A program made the position numbers and the translations under genes. Shown piece by piece: positions 24,733 to 35,906 of a DNA stretch of 64,000 nucleotides; within the stretch, counting starts at the first letter, position 1; each line of letters begins with the position of its first letter. The DNA is from Paracidovorax anthurii (GTDB lineage Bacteria; Pseudomonadota; Gammaproteobacteria; Burkholderiales; Burkholderiaceae_C). Location: the NCBI RefSeq assembly GCF_003269065.1, contig NZ_QLTA01000001.1, positions 62,001 through 126,000 of the forward strand. The letters are read 5' to 3'. The notes under the pieces are model-generated. The model saw only the letters and a list, made by a program, of their open reading frames with translations. It ran no database searches and had not been told where the DNA came from.

Positions 24733-24794
24733 GGCCGCGGAGCAGGCCATGCCCGCGGACGCTCTGGATCTGGCTCGGCCAGGCCACCGGCGCC
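24733..24794 (-). repeat. G+C-rich 62-bp dispersed element, copy 3
   Basis: The reverse-strand copy of the element at 13648-13710 and 28609-28671. On its own strand it begins GGCGCCGGTGGCC and ends GGCCTGCTCCGCGGCC. It lies downstream of radA, before the hypothetical membrane gene. Confidence 0.65.
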
Positions 24795-24841
24795 TTCCCC
24801 CCTGGGGGAAGGCGCCGCAGGCGGCTCAGGGGGCCTCCACT

Positions 24842-26221
<1,380 letters not shown>

Positions 26222-26448
26222 GGGTGGGAGAGCGGGTTCGTTGAGCGGAGGGGCGCGGACGGTGCGGGCAGCGCCGGCGGCGCGGCGCGCATGCGCGGGG
26301 GCCGGATTTTCCGGCGCGGCGGGCCGCCCGGCGGGCGAGCGGTAAGCAAATGCGTCGTCGGTCCTATCCTACTCCGCGGCCGCCGCGCGCTTCCTAGGAT
26401 GGGCACCCCTGCGGCATCGTGCCGCGCCCCTTGAACGGAGAACAATCC

Positions 26449-26751
26449 ATGTCCGAGAACACCGCAGCCCCCGCTTCCACCCTGGCTTCCCGCCGCTGGA
26501 TGGTGGCCGCGCCGATCGCGCTGGCGTCGGTGCTGGCCCTTTCCGCCTGCGACCGCAACAAGGAGAGCAACGTGAACACCGCGCCCTCCAGCAGCCCGGC
26601 CCCGGCCCCGGCGACGGCGCCTGCCCCGGCCGGCAGCGGCGCGGTCACCATGCCCCCGTCCTCGGGTGGCGCCACCTTCGGCGGCACGGCCACGCGGCCG
26701 TCCCCGCCGCCCACGCCGGCCGCCTCCGACGCCGCCAGCGCGGCACGCTGA
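26449..26751 (+). CDS. Small Pro/Ala-rich lipoprotein
   Basis: A 100-residue protein with a charged N-terminus, a hydrophobic segment and a lipobox, VLALSAC followed by Asp (C36 would be acylated). The rest is a low-complexity Pro, Ala and Ser tail, typical of a flexible periplasmic tether. Asp after the lipid Cys could retain it in the inner membrane by the E. coli rule. ACGGAGAACA precedes the ATG. Function unknown. Confidence 0.75.
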   Translation: MSENTAAPASTLASRRWMVAAPIALASVLALSACDRNKESNVNTAPSSSPAPAPATAPAPAGSGAVTMPPSSGGATFGGTATRPSPPPTPAASDAASAAR

Positions 26752-26882
26752 CCGCGCCCTTGCCGGGCGGCCCCGCCGCCCGCGCGTGACAATAGCCCTC
26801 CCCGGCCCCGCGCGCCCCTGCGGCGCATGCGCGGGGCCTTTCTTCGTGCGCGCGAGCGGTCAGGCAAAGGAGGCAAGAGGCG

Positions 26883-27860
26883 ATGAGAGTTGCGATCTAT
26901 GGCGCGGGCGCCATCGGCGGATGGCTGGGCATGGCGCTGGCGCGCGCGGGCGCGCAGGTGTCCTTCGTGGCGCGCGGCGCCACGCTGCGGGCGCTGCGCG
27001 AGGACGGCCTGCGCTGCGTGCGGCCGGACGGCACGCAGGAAAGCGCCCGCGTGGCCGCCGCGGACGACCCCGCCGCGCTCGGCGCGCAGGACGCCGTGGT
27101 GCTGGCCGTGAAGGCCCCGGCCCTGCCCGACGTGGCCGCGCGCATCGGCCCGCTGATCGGGCCCGGCACCGCCGTGCTCACCGCCATGAACGGCGTGCCC
27201 TGGTGGTTCCTGGAAGGTTGCGAGGGCCCCGCGCGCGGGCAGGCCCTGCGCGCGGTGGACCCGGACGGCGCCCTGGCGCGCGCCATCCCCTCGGCCCGGG
27301 TGGTCGGCGGCGTGGTGCATGCCAGTTGCTCGCTCGACGCGCCCGGCGTGGTGCGGCAGCACTTCGGCAACCGGCTCATCCTGGGCGAGGCCGGCGGCGC
27401 GCCCACGCCCCGCGTGCGCGGCCTGGCCGACACCCTGGCGCGCGGCGGCATCGAGGTGGAGGTGTCCGAGCGCATCCAGCAGGACATCTGGTTCAAGCTC
27501 TGGGGCAACCTCACCATGAACCCCATCAGCGCGCTCACCGGCGCCACCACCGACCGCATCCTGGACGACGACCTCGTGCTCACCTTCGTCTCCGACGTGA
27601 TGCGCGAGGCCAAGGCCATCGGAGAGCGCCTGGGCCTGCCCATCGACCAGCAACCGCAGGACCGCCACGCCGTCACCCGCAAGCTGGGCGCGTTCAAGAC
27701 CTCGATGCTGCAGGACGTGGAGGCCGGCAAGCCGCTGGAGATCGACGCGCTGGTGGGCGCGGTGCACGAGCTCGGGCGCCTCACGCACACGCCCACGCCC
27801 GCCACCGATGCGCTGTTCGGCCTCGCGCGGCTGATGGGCCGCACGCGCGGGCTGTACTGA
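26883..27860 (+). CDS. panE: 2-dehydropantoate 2-reductase
   Basis: A 325-residue NADPH-dependent ketopantoate reductase-family protein (pantothenate synthesis). It has the dinucleotide loop AIYGAGAIGGWLGMAL, the AMNGVPWW segment, and the C-terminal substrate domain with FKLWGNLTMNPISALTG and KTSMLQDVEAGKPLEIDAL. The catalytic Lys (WFKLW) and the Asn and Ser contacts are present. Some paralogues of this family act on other 2-oxo acids, so the pathway is inferred. GGAGGCAAGAGGCG lies directly upstream. Confidence 0.85.
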   Translation: MRVAIYGAGAIGGWLGMALARAGAQVSFVARGATLRALREDGLRCVRPDGTQESARVAAADDPAALGAQDAVVLAVKAPALPDVAARIGPLIGPGTAVLTAMNGVPWWFLEGCEGPARGQALRAVDPDGALARAIPSARVVGGVVHASCSLDAPGVVRQHFGNRLILGEAGGAPTPRVRGLADTLARGGIEVEVSERIQQDIWFKLWGNLTMNPISALTGATTDRILDDDLVLTFVSDVMREAKAIGERLGLPIDQQPQDRHAVTRKLGAFKTSMLQDVEAGKPLEIDALVGAVHELGRLTHTPTPATDALFGLARLMGRTRGLY

Positions 27861-27885
27861 GCGGCCCGGCGGCCATCCCGTGCAC

Positions 27886-27930
27886 ACTATTAAAACAGTA
27901 GCAAAGAGCCCAATGGAAACGCCGACATCC
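27886..27930 (+). repeat. 45-bp dispersed element, copy 3
   Basis: ACTATTAAAACAGTAGCAA at the start and ACGCCGACATCC at the end, in the panE-GST gap. The opening GCT of the consensus is degenerate (ACT), but the 45-base length is kept. It may lie in the GST leader RNA. Confidence 0.7.
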
Positions 27931-27966
27931 GGCCTTCAACACCCTTTCAACCCGCCAAAGGACACC

Positions 27967-28593
27967 ATGACCTCCTCCCAGCCCGCACTCACGCTCCACT
28001 ACGCCCGGGGCACCTGCGCCCTCGCGGTGCGCATCGCCCTGGAAGAGGCCGGCGCGGACTACACGCTCGCGCGGCTGGACCTGCCGGCCGGGCAGCAGCG
28101 CTCGCCCGAATACCTCGCCATCAATCCCAAGGGCCGCGTGCCCGCGCTCGCGACCGAGACCGGCGTGCTCACCGAGACGCCCGCGCTGCTGGCCTACGTG
28201 GCCCAGCGCTTCGCGCAGGCGCGGCTCGCGCCCGTGGCGCCGCACGCCTTCGCGCGCATGCAGGAGTTCCACAGCTACCTCGCCTCCACGGTGCACGTGG
28301 CCCATGCGCACGGACGGCGCGGGGCCCGCTGGGCGGACGAGCCCGAGGCCATCGCCGCCCTGCAGCGCAAGGTGGGCCCCAACATGGTGGAGTGCTTCGA
28401 GCTCATCGAGCAGCACTACCTGCAGGGCCCCTGGGTGCTGGGCGAGGACTATTCGGTGAGCGACGGCTACCTGTTCACCGTGGGCGGCTGGCTGCAGAGC
28501 GACGGCGTGGACATCGCGCGCTTCCCGAAGGTGCACGCGCACCACCAGCGCGTGGCCGCGCGGCCGGCGGTGCAGCGCGCGATGATGGACTGA
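27967..28593 (+). CDS. Glutathione S-transferase family protein
   Basis: A 208-residue GST. The thioredoxin-like N-terminal domain has LHYARGTCALAVRIALEEAG, with a Ser/Cys-type active site near the N-terminus, and the glutathione-binding NPKGRVPALATETGVLTET (cis-Pro and T-E contact). A helical C-terminal domain follows, containing PWVLGEDYSVSDGYLF. The beta/theta-like layout fits bacterial detoxifying GSTs. The start at 27967 is the first ATG after the 45-bp repeat and gives the normal GST length. Confidence 0.88.
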   Translation: MTSSQPALTLHYARGTCALAVRIALEEAGADYTLARLDLPAGQQRSPEYLAINPKGRVPALATETGVLTETPALLAYVAQRFAQARLAPVAPHAFARMQEFHSYLASTVHVAHAHGRRGARWADEPEAIAALQRKVGPNMVECFELIEQHYLQGPWVLGEDYSVSDGYLFTVGGWLQSDGVDIARFPKVHAHHQRVAARPAVQRAMMD

Positions 28594-28608
28594 CCTTCAC
28601 ACCCCCGT

Positions 28609-28671
28609 GGGCGCCGGTGGCCGGGCCGGGCCCGCTCCACGGCGCCCGCCGGCGTGGCCTGCTGCGCGGCC
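28609..28671 (+). repeat. G+C-rich 63-bp dispersed element, copy 2
   Basis: The closest match to copy 1 (13648-13710), with about six differences in 63 bases. It lies between the convergent GST and peptide-binding protein genes. Confidence 0.75.
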
Positions 28672-28716
28672 GTCGGGCGGGTGGGGCCGTGGCCGCTCCC
28701 GCGCCAGGGCCGGCGA

Positions 28717-30297
28717 TCAGTTCACCTTGAGCGCGCGCCAGTCGATGCGGTTGTCGGCGCGGTGCGGCAGGTTCACCTTCTGCGTGGCGGCCCAGGGGAT
28801 GATCTGGTTGTAGAGCGGGATGTGCGAGATCAGCTCGTGGTCCTTGAGCAGCGCCTGCTCGATGAGGCCGTTGCGCGTGGCGGTGTCGGTCTCTTTCTTG
28901 ATGCGCTCGATCAGCGCGTCCTGCTGCGGATCGGAGAAGCGGCCCAGGTTGAAGTTGCCGTCGCCGCCCGCGCCCGGCGAGCGCACCAGCGACTGCAGCG
29001 TGTAGAAGGCGTCGAAGGTCGGCACGCCCCAACCCAGCAGGTAGATGCTGGCCTCGTTGCGCTGGATCATCGGGAAATACGTGGTGAACGGCTGGGTGCG
29101 CAGCTTGGCGCGCACGCCCACCTTCGCCCACTGCGCGGTGATCGCCTGGCACAGGGCCTCGTCGCTGGGGTAGCGGCCGGCGCTGCAGGCGAAATCGACA
29201 TCGAAGCCCTGCGCGTAGCCGGCCTCGGCCAGCAGCTTCTGCGCGGCGGCGGGGTCGTAGGGCCAGCGCGCGTCGGCTTTCTGCGTCCAGCCGTTCACCT
29301 GCCGCGCGATGAGCGCACCCGTGGGCTGCCCGAGGCCGCGCAGCGTGACGCGCTGGATGGTGTTGATGTCGATGGCCTGGTAGAGCGCGCGGCGCACGCG
29401 CAGGTCTTTCAGCGGGTTCCTGCCCTTCACGTTCGAGCCGGGCAGCTCTTCGCGGAACTGGTCCAGGCCCAGGAACAGCGTGCGGTTCTCGGGCCCTTCC
29501 AGCACCTGGAAGCCCGGGGTCTGGCGCACGCGGGCGATGTCCTGCGGGCTGGGGTCGAGCACGAAGTCCACCTCGCCCGAGAGCAGCGCCGCCGTGCGCG
29601 TGGCGTCGGACTTGATGGGGGTGTAGACCACGTCGGTCACATTGCCCGGGAACTGGCCCCGGCCCCACCAGTGCGGGTTGGCGGCCAGCACGATGCGCTG
29701 GTCGGGCGTCCACGACTTGAGCGCCAGGGGGCCCGTGCCCAGCGCGTTGCGGTGGGTGTAGGGCTCGTCGCTGGTCTTGATGTCCTTGGGGGTCGTGGCG
29801 TTGTGCTTCTCGGCCCAGGGCTTGCTCATGATGCGCAGCTCGGTGAGCTGGTTCACCAGCACGGGGTTGGGCACGTCCGAGAAGATGTCGATGGTCTTCG
29901 CATCCACCACTTCCACGCGGTCCACGCCCTGGGCATACACGGCGAAGTTGGAGGTCTTGGCCCGCGCGCGCTCCAGCGAGAACTTCACGTCCTCGGCCGT
30001 CAGCGGCGAGCCGTCGCTGAACTTCACGCCCTGGCGCAGCGTGACGCGCAGCTGCGTGGGGCTCACGCGCTTCCAGGCGGTGGCCAGCTGCGGCTCGGGC
30101 TTGAAGGTCTTGCTGTTGTATTCGACCAGGGTCTCGTACACGGCCGAATGCAGCACGTTGTTGGGCCCCACGTTGTGGGCATGCACGTCCCAGGTGGTGA
30201 TGTCGGCCGAGCGGGCGAAGCGAAAGGTGGCGGCCTGGGCGGCCAGGGGCAGCGCGGCAGCGATCGCGGCGGCCAGGAGGGTGCGGGAAAGTCGCAT
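28717..30297 (-). CDS. Periplasmic peptide-binding protein of an ABC importer
   Basis: A 526-residue family 5 solute-binding protein (DppA/OppA-like). A signal peptide (MRLSRTLLAAAIAAALPLAAQA) precedes the mature domain. The family signature is FSDGSPLTAEDVKFSLERA. No permease or ATPase genes adjoin it, so it either serves a transporter elsewhere or works as an orphan receptor. The start at 30297 is chosen for the signal peptide; an upstream in-frame start would bury it. Confidence 0.88.
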   Translation of the reverse strand: MRLSRTLLAAAIAAALPLAAQAATFRFARSADITTWDVHAHNVGPNNVLHSAVYETLVEYNSKTFKPEPQLATAWKRVSPTQLRVTLRQGVKFSDGSPLTAEDVKFSLERARAKTSNFAVYAQGVDRVEVVDAKTIDIFSDVPNPVLVNQLTELRIMSKPWAEKHNATTPKDIKTSDEPYTHRNALGTGPLALKSWTPDQRIVLAANPHWWGRGQFPGNVTDVVYTPIKSDATRTAALLSGEVDFVLDPSPQDIARVRQTPGFQVLEGPENRTLFLGLDQFREELPGSNVKGRNPLKDLRVRRALYQAIDINTIQRVTLRGLGQPTGALIARQVNGWTQKADARWPYDPAAAQKLLAEAGYAQGFDVDFACSAGRYPSDEALCQAITAQWAKVGVRAKLRTQPFTTYFPMIQRNEASIYLLGWGVPTFDAFYTLQSLVRSPGAGGDGNFNLGRFSDPQQDALIERIKKETDTATRNGLIEQALLKDHELISHIPLYNQIIPWAATQKVNLPHRADNRIDWRALKVN

Positions 30298-30453
30298 GGT
30301 GGTCTCGGGTCTTGCGGACAACGGAAGGCGCTGCCGGGGCAGCGAAACCACCACTATGCCAAGCGGCCCGGGCGGGGCGAACGACTTTGTGGTTGTAACG
30401 ATATGCGCGCGGTTGCGAAGATTGGCGCGCGGGCGCGGGACACCGCCCCGGCT

Positions 30454-31314
30454 TCACGCAGCCGCGCGCAGCATGCGCACCGCCTCGGGCAGCGACTGCG
30501 CCTCGGGCAAGAAGCGGTCGATCGTGGCGCCCAGCACGACGGCGCACAGCAGCGCACCCAGCAGGGGTTTCCAGGTCAGGCGCACGGCGGCCGCGAGCCA
30601 GCCGGCGCGCTCCACGCCCATGGCGGCGCGCGCCGTGGCGACCGAGAACGCCAGCTCCACCGCCACGGCCAGCAGCACGTCGAAGCCGAAGTACAGCAGC
30701 GCGAGCGCCCCGGCGCCGAAGAGCACGGCCGCGCCGATCAGGAAGATCGCCACCACGGGCACGACCACCACCGCGCCTTCGTCCGCGCCCGCCGCCGCAT
30801 CGAGCGCGCCGCTCGCCATGTCGCCCAGGGCATCGCCGAAATGCCCGTCGGCCCCGCCCCCGGCGAAGTCCCCGCCGCCGGACCGTGGCAACGGCATGCG
30901 CCCGCCCGTGCCGCGCACCGCGCGTGCGGCGAGGTCGCCGGCGTCGTAGATCAGCTCCGCCGCGTCCAGGACATCCGCGTCGGCCCCGTCGCCATCGCGG
31001 CGCTGTGCGCCGCGCGCGGACGGCTGCACCAGCCGCGCCGCCCAGAGGCGCAGCACCAGCAGGTACGCCGCATAGCCGGCCCCGAGCGTGACGAGGTAGC
31101 GCACGGCGAGCGAATCCACGCCCAGCACCATCTGCGTGTGCGAGACCGCCCACATGAAGGCCATCATGAAGGCGCCGATGCACCAGCCATGCAGTTGCAG
31201 GCGATGGCGCTGGCGCAGGGACTGCTCCAGCGCGCGGTCGGGCGCCTGCACGCGGCGCCAGCTGGAGCCCCTGCCGGGCGGTCTCTGGCCGGGCCGGGCC
31301 TTGCCGTCCCCCAT
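30454..31314 (-). CDS. Hypothetical membrane protein coupled to alr
   Basis: A 286-residue protein with about five hydrophobic helices: WCIGAFMMAFMWAVS, YLVTLGAGYAAYLLVLRLW, VVPVVAIFLIGAAVLFGAGALALLYF, a following helix and LLGALLCAVVLGATI. A long Gly- and Asp-rich linker (about residues 105-180) separates the first two from the rest. The ATG overlaps the alr stop by one base (TGATG), so translation is coupled to alanine racemase. No family is recognised. Confidence 0.65.
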   Translation of the reverse strand: MGDGKARPGQRPPGRGSSWRRVQAPDRALEQSLRQRHRLQLHGWCIGAFMMAFMWAVSHTQMVLGVDSLAVRYLVTLGAGYAAYLLVLRLWAARLVQPSARGAQRRDGDGADADVLDAAELIYDAGDLAARAVRGTGGRMPLPRSGGGDFAGGGADGHFGDALGDMASGALDAAAGADEGAVVVVPVVAIFLIGAAVLFGAGALALLYFGFDVLLAVAVELAFSVATARAAMGVERAGWLAAAVRLTWKPLLGALLCAVVLGATIDRFLPEAQSLPEAVRMLRAAA

Positions 31315-32420
31315 CAGTCCACCACCACCGGCACGCGCGGGGCCAGGGCGCACATCAGCTCGTAGCCCACGGTGCCGGCCGCGTGGGCCACCTCGTCGAT
31401 GGGCAGCACGGCACCGCCCGCCGCGCGGCCCCAGAGCGTGGCCTCGCTGCCCACGCCCGCGTCCACCCCGGCCGCGCGCAGCGGCGCGAGATCGACGGTG
31501 ACCATGTCCATGCTCACGCGGCCCACGGTGCGCGTGCGCACGCCGTTCACCAGCACCGGTGTGCCAGTGGGAGCGTGGCGCGGGTAGCCGTCGGCATAGC
31601 CGCAGGCGACCACGCCGATGTCCATCGGCGCGTCGGCGGTGAAGGAGGAGCCGTAGCCCACCGTGTCGCCGGCCTGCAGCCGCTGCGTGCCGATGATGCG
31701 CGCCGAGAGCGTCATGGCGGGCGCGAGGCCCCAGTGCGCGGCCGTGTGCTCGGGGAAGTCGGCCGCGCTGCCGTAGAGCACGATGCCCGCGCGCGCCCAG
31801 TCGCCGCGCACGCGCGCATCGCCGGCATGGCGCAGGGTGGCGGCGCTGTTGCACACCGTGCGCTCGCCCGGCAGGTCCTGCGTGGCGGTGGCGAAGGCCT
31901 CGACCTGGTGCGCGATGCCGCGCGGGCCGTCGGCGTCGCTGAAGTGGGTCATGAACGAGATCTCGTCCACCTGCGGCAGCGCATTGAGCCGCGCCCAGGC
32001 GGCCCGGTAGCGCCCGGGCGGAAAGCCCAGGCGGTTCATGCCCGAGTTCATCTTGAGGAAGACGCGGTGCGGCACGTGCGTCTTGTGGGCCGAGAGCCAG
32101 TCGATCTGCGCGTCGCAGTGCACCGTGTGCCAGAGCGACAGGCGCGAGCACAGCTCCAGGTCGCGCGGCTCGAACACCCCCTCCAGCAGCAGGATCGGGC
32201 CGCGCCAGCCGAGCTGGCGCACGCGCTCGGCCTCGGCCAGGTCCAGCAGCGCGAAGCCGTCCGCCGCCCGCAGGCCCTCGTAGGCGCGCTCGATGCCGTG
32301 CCCGTAGGCATTGGCCTTGACCACCGCCCACACCCGCGCATCGGGCACGGCCGCGCGGGCGCGGGCCAGGTTTTGCTGCAGTGCAGCAGTGTGGATGGTG
32401 GCTTGGATGGGACGCGGCAT
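31314..32420 (-). CDS. alr: Alanine racemase
   Basis: A 368-residue PLP enzyme converting L- to D-alanine for peptidoglycan. The PLP lysine is K35 in [11 protein letters not shown], and the opposite-face catalytic Tyr is in VGYGSSF. The C-terminal beta domain holds [12 protein letters not shown]. It is divergent from lplT, an arrangement conserved in related betaproteobacteria, and precedes a translationally coupled membrane gene. Confidence 0.95.
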   Translation of the reverse strand: MPRPIQATIHTAALQQNLARARAAVPDARVWAVVKANAYGHGIERAYEGLRAADGFALLDLAEAERVRQLGWRGPILLLEGVFEPRDLELCSRLSLWHTVHCDAQIDWLSAHKTHVPHRVFLKMNSGMNRLGFPPGRYRAAWARLNALPQVDEISFMTHFSDADGPRGIAHQVEAFATATQDLPGERTVCNSAATLRHAGDARVRGDWARAGIVLYGSAADFPEHTAAHWGLAPAMTLSARIIGTQRLQAGDTVGYGSSFTADAPMDIGVVACGYADGYPRHAPTGTPVLVNGVRTRTVGRVSMDMVTVDLAPLRAAGVDAGVGSEATLWGRAAGGAVLPIDEVAHAAGTVGYELMCALAPRVPVVVD

Positions 32421-32559
32421 GGTGGCGGGACTGCGGGGCGGAAGGGGGGAATTCTGGCATCGGACCCCAGGAAGCGCGTGATATAACCGCCAGTCACTTG
32501 CAGCGGGTTCCGAGATTTAACAGGGCATCAGTTCCGCTGATGCACCCACCAGCCATTCG

Positions 32560-33840
32560 ATGAAGCGCGGTTTCTATACGATCATGTCGGCGCAGTTTTG
32601 CAGCTCGCTGGCCGACAACGCACTCTTCGTCGCAGCCGTCGAACTGCTGCGCACCAGCGGTTCCCCGGAATGGCAGCGCGCCGCCCTGGTGCCGATGTTC
32701 GCCCTGTTCTATGTCGTGCTCGCGCCCTTCGTGGGCGCGTTCGCCGACGCGCTGCCCAAGGGCAAGGTCATGTTCGTGAGCAACGCGATCAAGGTCGCGG
32801 GCTGCCTCATGATGCTCTTCGGCTCGCACCCGCTCATCGCCTACGCCGTGGTGGGGCTGGGGGCGGCGGCCTATTCGCCGGCCAAGTACGGCATCCTCAC
32901 CGAACTGCTGCCCGCCTCGCAGCTCGTGAAGGCCAATGGCTGGATCGAGGGGCTCACGATCGCCTCCATCATCCTGGGGGTGCTGCTGGGCGGCCAGCTC
33001 GTCGGGCCGACCCTCTCGGGGCTGCTGCTGTCGGTGGACCTGCCCGTGTTCGACACCGGCGTGGACACCGCGGCCGAGGCGGCCATCGCCGCGCTCATCG
33101 GCATCTACCTTGCCGCCGCGTGGTTCAACACGCGCATCCCGCACACCGGCGTGGAGATGCGCCCCATGCCGAGCAACCCGCTCGCGCTGCTGCCCGACTT
33201 CTGGGCCTGCAACAACCGGCTGTGGCGCGACAAGCTGGGGCAGATCTCCCTGTCCACCACCACCCTCTTCTGGGGCGCGGGCGGCAACCTCAAGTTCATC
33301 GTGCTGGCCTGGGCCGCGGCGGCCCTCTCCTACAACACCACGCAGGCCTCGGCCCTCACGGGCGTGGTGGCCATCGGCACGGCCGTGGGCGCGGTGGTGG
33401 CCTCCATGCGCATGCGGCTGGACATGGCCACCCGCGTCATCCCGCTGGGCATCGCCATGGGCGTGCTGCTGATCCTGATGGTGTTCATCAAGAGCATCTG
33501 GATCGCCATCCCCTTCCTGATCCTGCTGGGCGGGCTGGGCGGGTTCCTCGTCGTGCCCATGAACGCGCTGCTGCAGCACCGGGGCCACAACCTCATGGGC
33601 GCGGGCCGCTCCATCGCCGTGCAGAACTTCAACGAGCAGGCCGCCATCCTGGGCCTGGGCGCGTTCTACAGCCTCTCGCTCAAGCTGGGGCTGTCGGTGT
33701 TCGGCGCCATCACGGTCTTCGGGCTGGTGGTGGCCGGCGTGATGTGGGCCATCCGGCGCTGGCATTTCCACAACTGCGCGCGCTACCCCGACGAGGTGGA
33801 GCACCTGCTGCACATCGCCCGGCACGACCACCACCACTGA
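32560..33840 (+). CDS. lplT: Lysophospholipid transporter LplT
   Basis: A 426-residue MFS-type flippase that moves lysophospholipids to the cytoplasmic face for reacylation. Characteristic segments are MSAQFCSSLADNALFVAA at the N-terminus, LGAAAYSPAKYGILTELLPA and KANGWIEGLTIASIILG. About 12 helices are visible. No acyltransferase gene (aas) adjoins, so the partner lies elsewhere. A 45-bp element begins 24 bases after its stop. Confidence 0.92.
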   Translation: MKRGFYTIMSAQFCSSLADNALFVAAVELLRTSGSPEWQRAALVPMFALFYVVLAPFVGAFADALPKGKVMFVSNAIKVAGCLMMLFGSHPLIAYAVVGLGAAAYSPAKYGILTELLPASQLVKANGWIEGLTIASIILGVLLGGQLVGPTLSGLLLSVDLPVFDTGVDTAAEAAIAALIGIYLAAAWFNTRIPHTGVEMRPMPSNPLALLPDFWACNNRLWRDKLGQISLSTTTLFWGAGGNLKFIVLAWAAAALSYNTTQASALTGVVAIGTAVGAVVASMRMRLDMATRVIPLGIAMGVLLILMVFIKSIWIAIPFLILLGGLGGFLVVPMNALLQHRGHNLMGAGRSIAVQNFNEQAAILGLGAFYSLSLKLGLSVFGAITVFGLVVAGVMWAIRRWHFHNCARYPDEVEHLLHIARHDHHH

Positions 33841-33863
33841 GCCTGCCGCCGCCACGGCCGCAA

Positions 33864-33908
33864 GCTATTCTTTTAATAGCAAAGAATCCAGCAGGCACAG
33901 CGACATGG
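33864..33908 (+). repeat. 45-bp dispersed element, copy 4
   Basis: Starts GCTATTCTTTTAATAGCAA and ends CACAGCGACATGG. Its hairpin is the best in the set (GCTATT facing AATAGC). It lies between lplT and the DMT-family gene; the latter starts 14 bases after the element, so the repeat overlaps its ribosome-binding region. Confidence 0.8.
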
Positions 33909-33921
33909 GCCCGGTTTCACC

Positions 33922-34797
33922 ATGACATCGCCGCTGCCCGTCCTCGCCCTGCTGTTCAACGCCTTCGTCTGGGGTCTGGCCTGGTGGCCGTTCCGCGTGA
34001 TGCACGGCGCGGGGCTGCACCCGCTGTGGGCCACGGCGGTGATGTACGCGCTGGTGCTGGCCGCGCTGCTGGCGCTGCGCCCGGGCCTCTGGGCGCAGGT
34101 GCGCGCGCACCCGCAGCTCTGGCTGCTGGCCCTGAGCTCGGGCCTGAACAACGTGGCCTTCAACTGGGCGGTGACGGTGGGCGACGTGGTGCGCGTGATC
34201 CTGCTCTTCTACCTGATGCCCGCCTGGGCGGTGCTGCTGGCCTGGAAGATCCTGGGCGAACGGCCCACGCCCCAGGCGATCGGGCGGCTGGCGCTCGCCT
34301 TCGCGGGCGTGGCGCTGGTGCTGTGGCCCGAGGGCGCCTCGGCGCAGCGCCTGCTGCGCGATCTCTCGCTGGCCGACGGGCTGGCGCTGCTGGGCGGCTT
34401 CATGTTCGCGCTGACCAACGTCACCCTGCGGCGCCTGCACGCCGTGCCGGGGCAGGCGCGCATGTTCGCGATGTTCGGCGGCTGCATGCTGATGGCGCTG
34501 GCGGCGGGCGCCGTCGGCCTGCGGGCGGGGGTGGTGGAGCCCTTCCCCGCGCCCGATGCCGCCTGGGTCGTGACGGCGCTGCTGCTCGCGGGCGTGCTGA
34601 TGCTGGGCAACTGGGCGCTGCAGTATGGCGCGGCCCGCCTCGCGGCCGGCACCACGGCGGTGGTGATGCTCTCGGAGGTGGTGTTCGCCAGCGTGTCCTC
34701 GGTGCTGCTCGCGGCCGCCACGCCGCAGCCGCGCACGCTGCTGGGCGGCGCGCTGATCGTGCTGGCGGCGCTGCTGGCCTCGCTGCGGCGGCGCTGA
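33922..34797 (+). CDS. DMT-superfamily (EamA) transporter
   Basis: A 291-residue inner-membrane protein with ten predicted helices in two homologous halves, the EamA layout. FLMPAWAVLLAWKILGERPT and the later TTAVVMLSEVVFASVSSVLL occupy equivalent positions in the two halves. Members export amino acids or metabolites; the substrate cannot be told. Its translation start lies just after a 45-bp repeat. Confidence 0.85.
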   Translation: MTSPLPVLALLFNAFVWGLAWWPFRVMHGAGLHPLWATAVMYALVLAALLALRPGLWAQVRAHPQLWLLALSSGLNNVAFNWAVTVGDVVRVILLFYLMPAWAVLLAWKILGERPTPQAIGRLALAFAGVALVLWPEGASAQRLLRDLSLADGLALLGGFMFALTNVTLRRLHAVPGQARMFAMFGGCMLMALAAGAVGLRAGVVEPFPAPDAAWVVTALLLAGVLMLGNWALQYGAARLAAGTTAVVMLSEVVFASVSSVLLAAATPQPRTLLGGALIVLAALLASLRRR

Positions 34798-34894
34798 AGG
34801 CGCGTGGCGCTGTCGCCTCCGCGACATCCATCCGGCGTGCCATCATCGCGCGGGCGGCCCGCAACCGCACCCCCACAAAATCCAAGGAGACGAC

Positions 34895-35890
34895 ATGACC
34901 CCCATCCATCGGCGCGCGGCGCTCGCCCGCACGGCCGCGGCCCTGCTGGGCGCGGCCGCACTTTCGGCGGCACCGGCCGCGCAGGCGCAGCCGCCGGCCT
35001 GGCCCGCCAAGAGCATCCGCTTCGTCGTGCCGTTCTCGGCCGGTGGCGCCAACGACCTCATGGCCCGCGCCGCGGCCGAGGGCGCCGGCAAGGCGCTCGG
35101 CCAGCCGGTCATCATCGACAACCGCCCCGGTGCGGGCGGCACGCTGGGCGCGGACATCGTGGCCAAGAGCGCGCCCGACGGCTACACCTTCCTCGTCAGC
35201 GCGGCCGGCGTGATCTCCAACAGCATGATCAAGAAGAGCATGCCGTTCAAGGACGACGACCTCGTGCCCGTGGCCATGATCGGGCTCGCGCCCTCGGTGA
35301 TCGTGGTGCCCAAGTCGGCGCCCTACCAGAACCTGCGCGACTTCGTGGAGGCCTCCAGGAAGGGCAGCGGCTTCAACTTCGCCACCGCCGGCACGGGCAG
35401 CACGCCGCACTTCGTGGCCGAGATGCTGAACGTGAAGTACGGCGCCAAGCTGCAGCCCGTGCCCTACAAGAGCGGCTCGGAGAGCACCACGGCCGTGCTC
35501 GGCGGGCAGGTGGAGGGCACGTCGGAGGCCAGCATCATCGCGCTGCCGCACATCCTGCGCGACGGCAAGTTCAAGCCGCTGGCCACCACCTGGACGCGCC
35601 GCATCTCGGCCTATCCGCAGCTCCCCACCGCCGTGGAGCAGGGCTTCGCCGACCTGCAGATCGCGCACTGGGCGGGCGTGCACGCGCCGCGCGGCACGCC
35701 GCCCGAGATCCTCGACAAGGTGGCCGCCGCCGTGGACAAGGCCATGCGCGACCCCGCCACCGCCACCAAGCTCAAGGGCATGGGCATCGAGCCCGTGGGC
35801 GGCACGCGCGCCGAGTTCGTGCAGTTCACCGACGCCGAGCGCAAGCGCCTGGGCGAGATCGTGAAGGCCGCCCGCATGCAGGAAGATTGA
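34895..35890 (+). CDS. TctC-type tripartite tricarboxylate receptor
   Basis: A 331-residue periplasmic binding protein of the Bug/TctC family. The leader RRAALARTAAALLGAAALSAAPAAQAQ is Sec- or Tat-like. The mature domain shows the family segments IRFVVPFSAGGANDLMAR, IIDNRPGAGGTLGADIVAKSAPDGYTF and HFVAEML. These receptors bind carboxylates and are abundant as orphans in Comamonadaceae. It lies 16 bases upstream of the ICL/PEPM-family gene, so its ligand may feed that enzyme. Confidence 0.9.
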   Translation: MTPIHRRAALARTAAALLGAAALSAAPAAQAQPPAWPAKSIRFVVPFSAGGANDLMARAAAEGAGKALGQPVIIDNRPGAGGTLGADIVAKSAPDGYTFLVSAAGVISNSMIKKSMPFKDDDLVPVAMIGLAPSVIVVPKSAPYQNLRDFVEASRKGSGFNFATAGTGSTPHFVAEMLNVKYGAKLQPVPYKSGSESTTAVLGGQVEGTSEASIIALPHILRDGKFKPLATTWTRRISAYPQLPTAVEQGFADLQIAHWAGVHAPRGTPPEILDKVAAAVDKAMRDPATATKLKGMGIEPVGGTRAEFVQFTDAERKRLGEIVKAARMQED

Positions 35891-35906
35891 TCGGATCGGA
35901 ACCCCC

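Noticed and set aside
28475-31365. Two ~900-codon frames on opposite strands
   Set aside because: Both are out of frame with the peptide-binding protein and the alr-linked membrane gene, which have clear signal or membrane segments.
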